From the NCBI RefSeq assembly GCF_010015445.1, contig NC_053116.1, positions 27,198,137 through 27,262,136 of the forward strand: a stretch of 64,000 bases of DNA, given 5' to 3'. The translations under genes and the position numbers were made by a program. The stretch is from Perca fluviatilis. Taxonomy: Eukaryota; Chordata; Actinopteri; Perciformes; Percidae. Within the stretch, counting starts at the first letter, position 1. Every line of letters starts with the position of its first letter. This document shows, in pieces, positions 57,920 through 64,000 of this stretch. Below the pieces are notes generated by a model. The model saw nothing but the letters and a program-made list of their open reading frames with translations. It was not told the origin of the DNA and did not search any database.

Positions 57920-60900
57920 TTATATCAAAACACACAGACACACACGCTCAGATACACAATCATCATAGTAATAAAGGCACAAACAACACTTGACCACAAT
58001 TTAAAAATAGCGTCCCCATAAAAATCTCTGATACCTGCAATTTAGTCCTCAAACATGATTTGACCAAATTGTCCTTGATCTGAGATGTAACAGATGGTTT
58101 TATGAATACAGAGAGCTAAATTAAGTCTCTCACTCGTGTCCATTTCATTTTACATTTTTTAAAGAGGAGATACCTCAAGATTACAGTAAAGTGAGAGTTA
58201 AGTTTCTGAAAGGCAAATTTGGGAAAGAAGTACAAGATTTCCCCAAACCTGTAGCAATAACACCCTGTTTTTAAGATCTTAACAAAAACATTCTATTATT
58301 AGATGGTTTAAACATTTATAGTTATGTGACAAACTGCACGGCTTTAGTTTGTTTTTCAACACAATGCTGACTTCAACACACAGTAGTAAAATACTCTATA
58401 TGCAAAATCATATCAGAAACAGTTTCCATCTCAAAAAGTATTATGGAGCTTCATGTAGTTGAGCATCAACAGTAAAAAGTACATAATATGACCGGTTTAT
58501 GGTATAAAAAGTGCCTTGTCATGACATGTAATCAATATATGGTAGCCTATACATAAAATTAATTCCTATAAATACATTCGGCAAGATAATTAAAAGATTT
58601 GTAAAATACATTTTCATATTTTCATCAAGCATTGTTAACAATCCTATGCTACTATACAGTGTATTACAATTATGTTCAGTAATCAAGCAGTCTGGCCACT
58701 ACAAATACATCAAATTAATCAACATTGTTGATAAAACAAGCAAGACTTGAATTAGGGTTTTGTTCCAAAATGCAATGTCAACCATTTGAAAATGATATCT
58801 GCATTTTCAATGTCACATTTTTACTGTATATAACTTAAGTCCCAGGGAAGGAAATGATGACAACCTGGATCTGTATTTTACAGACATGGTGATGATGAAC
58901 TTAAGATAGAACCTATTTTTTTTATGCATTTAAAGCATTTTGGAGAAGACCTCTTCAATTCTTGCTGTCTACTTGAGCCCTGATGCTCGACTTCATTCAC
59001 ACAAACTGTGCACTGAATCTTTCCAGTGCACTTTAATCTCATATGACAGAAAGACTGGCCTGTGCACCTTAGTCCTCCACCATATATCTTTTTCAATATC
59101 TTTTCTAAGAAAGAAAAAAACAACAACAGCCCCATTCACAAACTGGCCGGCCAATTGAATTTCGCTTTGTCAGAAAAGCTGTAGACCAAACAGACTCAGC
59201 GGTTTCCCTGCCTTTGTTATTTTCTATCCCTTACATAACATAAAACATCTGTCCTGAATAGAAGATATTAACAGTCTTGTGGATTATAACATCAACAGAG
59301 CAATGCATCTGTACATGGCTATCTCACAGTATGGCAAACCTGCATACAATTCATGCTTGTATAAGTATAGATGCCAGTAGAAAACAATATTGGCATGCAT
59401 AGGGGAGGCTAGCAGTACAAAGGGTCAGGGGTTACACACCTTTAGGACAGATGAATAAAAATGAAATCTAGGGGAAAGGATTCCTCCTTAAATTCACTTA
59501 TAGACTTTCATCCATCACTTTTGAATCAAGACAAGTGATAGATGGGGCAAAAATACACAAAAAACACATTTTTGCCTTAAAATTCCAAAAAATTAATTAT
59601 TTGCAAAAAATGGATATAGTGTGTTTTAAGTACATACAGCAGACCAGCCTGATTTGAATTCAGTGAGCGTGTGCAGCTCTTATTATTCACTGTGAGCTGC
59701 TGACGGTACTTGTCTGCTCTCTTATCTCGATGCTCACACAAAAGGGAATCGTCAGAGCAGCATAATGGACAACCAGGTCTGAAAGCTCATCAACGTCTGC
59801 TTTACATCCTGCACCATTAACAAATACACATTTGTTACTGGGTGATTTCGGTGAGAAAAAAAAAACGTTCTGCCATGGTTACTGACCGCTTCTCTTCTCT
59901 CTTTTTCTCCCTCTTCTCCTTTCACTCCATCTCCATCTCAGTATATGCACTTGTGTAGTCTGACAGGTAGAGCTTTTTAAATGTACTGTTACATAGGATC
60001 CTGCAAGTCTGAATCCATTGTGCAGCAGGGGTGCTATTACCAGTCTGAATACAACTGGGGCTGTGCAGCTGTTGTGTGTGCTGGGCCTGCTGCAGCTCAA
60101 TCAGGAGGAGATTGTGTTTGAAGTGCTTCTGATATGGGGTTGAAGTTAAGGGGCTGACTCCCACTGGGACCAATGAATACATTACATCTCATTGAATGTC
60201 TGCACCCATGGCAGTGTAACATGATATTCGGTCTGGCAAAATGTCTTCTGATGCCTGTGAAAACGGAGAAGAGGATGCACTTGCATCCTCAACTCACTTC
60301 TGTTCATTTACTTTTTTCTATCCCTTTTTTTTCTTTTTTTCGTATTTAATGCATTTTACCCATTCTGCTAAGCACTTTGATTTGCATAAAAAAGAAATAT
60401 ATACAATATAAGCTCGCCTTGCCTTCATTTTCCCGCTGATTTCAATTCATTAATCTCTCATTTTCCAATGCAACTCCGTTGTTTCAATACCAAGATCAGA
60501 GAACGGTTTGCAAACATCAGAGAAAATAAAGATGAAAAATAGCAAAACACATTAGAGCTGGAAACTGTCTGCAGGGCATGTTAGCAGGCGACAAATAGGT
60601 CACACTCTCGCATACAGATGTAGAAATGTTAAGTTGATGCGTCCCTGAAGTAATTTGATGGGTTTAAAGCCAGCTGTAAAAACAAAATGACAAATGTCAC
60701 GCAACCTGTTGCAGTTCTGACAACTGACCACTAGGAACAGTATGGGTGGCTGACATTACGAGATGTAATAATCAACAGTAGAACAAGGGGCTCGGTGATG
60801 GACAGAACAAAGAGTGCTGGTCACCACAGCAACAAAAAAAAAAAAAAAAGGTGGTTGTGACACGGTGGGGTGTGACAGGGAGAGACAGAGGGAGAAAATG

Positions 60901-63435
60901 GAAAGTTATTAAGAAAAAGAGACAGAGCAGGCATGACGCCAGAAACTCATCTCATTCTATTATTCTTGTAGTGATCACCGTGGTAACTACACATGTAAAA
61001 TGGAATTTCAAAAAAATCTACCTTGCCGCCAGCCTGCTGCCACGGTTACACTTGAGTAATGGTCACCGTGGACACAACACTGTGCTTCCCCTACACTCTC
61101 TGCATGAGTCTCTTTGAACTCTGGGTGATAAAGAAAACTCCTAAAAAGCCAGAGGGACACAGATGAGTCTCCTTCTATGAACTGCAAAAGACGTATTATC
61201 TACAGGACATGCATGAGGTCTGAAGTCAACAAACAAAATGTTTGCTCCCTTTCAATGGTTGATGTTGTGGATGGACGATCACGTGCAACTTTAAAACTCT
61301 TGACTCTGCTGAAACTTTGTCATGCTTGCTGAATAGATGGGAAAAGCTTAGTGGGCGTTGCAATACCTGCTAATTACAGTCTACCTGACAATATAAAATG
61401 GTCTGTATAGCTTACAATTAACGGCTATCAAAAATATAGGCTATTGTGACATTATTGCTATGGTTTCTTTGAAAACCTATTTGAAGCCAGGGCTGACTTG
61501 AAGTACTGCACACTGCTGCAAACACTTTAAGAAGTGACAGGTTTATACTTTGGGAACATAGAAAAGGAAAGGGGAAATGTTAGCTTGACTGCTTTACCCC
61601 TTGTACTGTACTGTAGATGGGATTTAGAGGATTAAAAAACCTAAGCCACACTTGGATTATTTGAATTTTAGTTATTTGTTTAAAAAAACAACTGCATTTG
61701 CTATATGTTCTTTTTCCGACATGAGGATATAAAAGCTGCTTCAAAGTCTTAAATTCTACAAAGAGAGTTTTTCATTGTAGAAAGCTAATTTCTCTGTGAT
61801 TTGAAAACATAAGTCCATGGACTATATACTAGATTTGTTGGGGTTTAGGTACAATCTTCAATTGTGTTTTTGAAGCCAGAAATTTTATTCTCAGTGATAT
61901 CACTTTCCTTCTCACATTGTCTGGAATCTATTCTAAAGATCATCCTGCTTTCCCATAGAAGTATGACTGCAGCAATGTCCTGAGAGGATTGGATTCCCAC
62001 TGTGGCCACCCATGCAAGAAATGCATACATTCATATCACTTAAAGGTGATTTGGATAAAAATACCCACCAAATGACAGATGCTGAGTGAATAGAGGAAAT
62101 CTAGTCTTTTGTTAACAGTAACCGAGCGATGGGTCCCTTTCGTTTTCCAGCTGGGCCCTCGTCTGCATTCTGAGCTTAATGAATTTCTAGCTGCAGAGAA
62201 TGACCCGAAATCAACTGTGACCTTAAAAGGTCAAAGGTCACACGGGGGGACCTTTTGAACTTTGCTCTTTTCCTCTATTTCCCACCTGCAGAGAAAGAGA
62301 GCAGCTTCACCTGGTTAATCTGCCTTCTCTTCATGTCCCTACACTCTTAACTGGCTCATTGAAAGAAGTATAGTACTTTATATGGACAGTGAATTTGTCA
62401 CATTGGTAACTTGATCAATCAGTGGAGATGGTGGGGGAAATAATCATTTGGCTGGAAATCCTCACTTTATAGGAGGTCAAAATATACAAGACTTGAAATA
62501 TTTTGCCAGAATCCATTTTACAATTCACTTAAAACAACATGCCAAATGAATATATTAGGACTAGATTTAAATGGATGGATGACACCAATCTTCATATGTA
62601 ATGTATCGGTGCCAAGCATCTGTCTTTGGGCCAAAGAAAAGTTTAAGTTTAAGTTTCTGAGTGACTCTAGAAGTGTCAACAGTGGTATTTTAGGTCATTT
62701 TTAAAACCACCAAATCGGAAGACTGCTTCTAAGTAAGCACTAACAAAACTGTCTTACAGAAAACCTGTATTGTGTCCACTGGTGTTACATAACTGCTGAC
62801 ACCGTGAAGATAGTGAAGCAGTGTGAGGACCTAGCTATTGAGTATTCACCCTGCACTGAAACCACAGCAGCTCCAGATGTGCTGTCCTCCAGCTGATCCT
62901 GACCTCTGACCTGTCTGCTGAGGGTGGATGAGCAAAAAGGAAATGTGCCTGTGTGGATTCATAATATATTATATTACACGTGTCATTACTTCTTAAAAAC
63001 ATCTGGCTTGTGTGTATAAATGAGGAGGAAACTTCATTATTGCACTTCAAACCCCAGGATACTATAGCTTAAACTTTACTTAACTTGAGCTGCACCTCAG
63101 TGAGGTCTAATGCATTCACTGCTGCTGAGTTTCTCCAATAAGAAGTAGTTTCTGACCCCATCATCCAATTTAAATCAGTGTAACTTGGGCTGACTGATAG
63201 ATGCACAGGGGATGTGGAAATATTCTTTTTCGTACAGCATGTGCCTGGAGGATAACATCAGTAAACCTTTTACACTGAGAAAATGTATTTCCCAGACCGG
63301 AGAGTGTAGTAGTAGTAGTAGTAGTGTTATGCCCGACGGACTACTGGAAAATGAGCAGGCCTCTTGGGACTAGGTTGGCAGTTGCCTTGGAGCGCTGAAT
63401 GGGTTGTCAAAGTCACTTTTCTAGGAGTGGTGCGT
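57920..63435 (-). other. Intergenic stretch, probably including the mgll 3' UTR
   Basis: No exon or transposon end recognised. On the minus strand AATAAA occurs at 61889-61884, among others, so the mgll 3' UTR could be 1.5 kb or longer. Contains poly(A) at 60834-60849 and an (agt)n run at 63306-63325. Confidence 0.35.
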
Positions 63436-63552
63436 TTATGGTGATGTCGTAGCGGGGAGGCGCTCTGTGATCCAGCTGGTCACCTCCTTCAGCACGGACT
63501 CGGCCACCTCTGGGAGGTCGTGGTGAAGGGCGTGGTAGCCTCCCTCGTAGAC
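63436..63552 (-). CDS. mgll: Monoglyceride lipase, last coding exon (gene continues beyond the right edge)
   Basis: Reads VYEGGYHALHHDLPEVAESV then LKEVTSWITERLPATTSP and TAA: 38 codons plus stop. The acceptor is ctcctgttcag at 63553. It corresponds to the C-terminus of monoglyceride lipase (human: IYEGAYHVLHKELPEV...). This serine hydrolase of the alpha/beta fold cleaves 2-monoacylglycerols, including 2-arachidonoylglycerol, to fatty acid and glycerol at membranes. The histidine in GGYH is the catalytic His of the Ser-Asp-His triad; the Ser and Asp exons lie outside the window. The tail is Thr/Pro-rich, as in mammals. Confidence 0.9.
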   Translation of the reverse strand, partial: VYEGGYHALHHDLPEVAESVLKEVTSWITERLPATTSP

Positions 63553-63584
63553 CTGAACAGGAGCAATGATAGAGAGTCAAAGAG

Positions 63585-64000
63585 ATGGTAGTCTCGCTTT
63601 GCCAGACCTTCCTCCACAGCACTGTGGAGGAGGGCCTGGCTAGTCCACACAGAAAGAAACGTGCTCTGGTTTATCGGCATTTCTGTAAACCAATCACAGT
63701 CATCATGGTTGGTGCTAAGCACTGAGCAGAGCCACGGTGCCGCTGCAAAATAGCCTTTGGAAGGAACTTGTTTTGGTGAAACGTGTAAAGGTTGTTTTAG
63801 TCGTGCAAAAGAAAACTCAGATTGGACAGATAGTCTAGCTAGCTGTCTGGATTTACCCTGCAGAGATCTGAAGAGTAGTTAACCATAGTCCTCATAAATC
63901 CACCAGAGATTAGAATTCCAACACAAAGGAAGCGGAAGGTAACGGACATCCGGCCGAAAAGAGTGAAATCCGGGGGAATTTCCGGCGGCAACGGAGCAAT
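63585..64000. mobile_element. Probable dispersed DNA-transposon-like repeat in the last mgll intron (runs off the edge)
   Basis: Opens gtctcgctttgccagacc and forms a near-perfect hairpin at 63601-63640 (gccagaccttcctccacag with ctgtggaggagggcctggc). The rest, through ccggccgaaaagagtgaaat and ggaatttccggcggcaacgg, has the look of a high-copy fish repeat. The far end is outside the window, so its boundaries are unknown. Confidence 0.45.

Noticed and set aside
63413..63622. 69-codon minus-strand frame over the mgll exon
   Set aside because: Different frame from the true exon; the correct frame gives the YEGGYHALH...LPEV lipase end after a clean acceptor.

Overview
The window reads as nuclear DNA of a ray-finned fish, most likely a percomorph teleost. 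Two vertebrate genes are broken into small exons with GT-AG introns. The introns and spacer carry teleost-type tRNA-derived SINEs, many short hAT, Harbinger-like, piggyBac-like and Tc1 remnants, and very long CA, GA and TC microsatellites. I see no bacterial operon, CRISPR array or phage.

The main gene fills about 4.5-52 kb on the minus strand. It encodes a type II regulatory subunit of cAMP-dependent protein kinase, called here prkar2a (RII-alpha-like). I could reconstruct the whole coding region as ten exons, read from high to low coordinate: 50651-50405, 24554-24519, 18805-18669, 12475-12369, 9110-8969, 7921-7820, 7447-7373, 7254-7189, 6513-6375 and 4708-4584. They sum to 1176 nt (391 codons plus TGA). 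Every junction keeps frame and has a GT donor and AG acceptor. A non-coding first exon ends at 51600 and joins an acceptor at 50693. The exons carry, in order, the dimerisation/docking domain, the RRVS inhibitor site, and cAMP-binding domains A and B, each with its FGELAL...PRAA cassette.

The second gene is mgll (monoglyceride lipase). Only its last coding exon (63552-63436, minus strand) is inside, holding the C-terminus with the catalytic histidine. The rest lies beyond the right edge. The two genes are head-to-tail on one strand, with 11-12 kb between mgll's stop and the prkar2a first exon. Part of that spacer is probably mgll 3' UTR.

Region by region: 1-4.5 kb is left flank, with a SINE, an internally deleted IS630/Tc1-like transposon and the probable prkar2a 3' UTR. 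At 4.5-9.1 kb is the compact exon cluster 10 to 5, with a Mutator-like MITE and a hAT MITE in its introns. At 9.1-18.8 kb are exons 4 and 3 and a nested transposon stack (14273-18637). At 18.8-24.6 kb are several hAT MITEs, long microsatellites and exon 2. At 24.6-50.4 kb is the 26-kb intron 1 with Harbinger-like MITEs, a hAT with 5-bp target duplication hosting another hAT, a SINE and a piggyBac-like MITE. At 50.4-52.4 kb are exon 1, the non-coding exon and the presumed promoter. At 52.4-63.4 kb is the spacer with a SINE and a long fold-back Tc1 derivative.

The best lead for new biology is exon 2. It is only 36 nt, is in frame for skipping, encodes the autophosphorylation/inhibitor site, and has a UG-repeat tract of roughly 180 nt starting about 10 nt past its donor. 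The best mobile-element leads are the subterminal-repeat transposon at 14894-17064 and the roughly 400-bp inverted duplication of a Tc1 transposase end at 57 kb.
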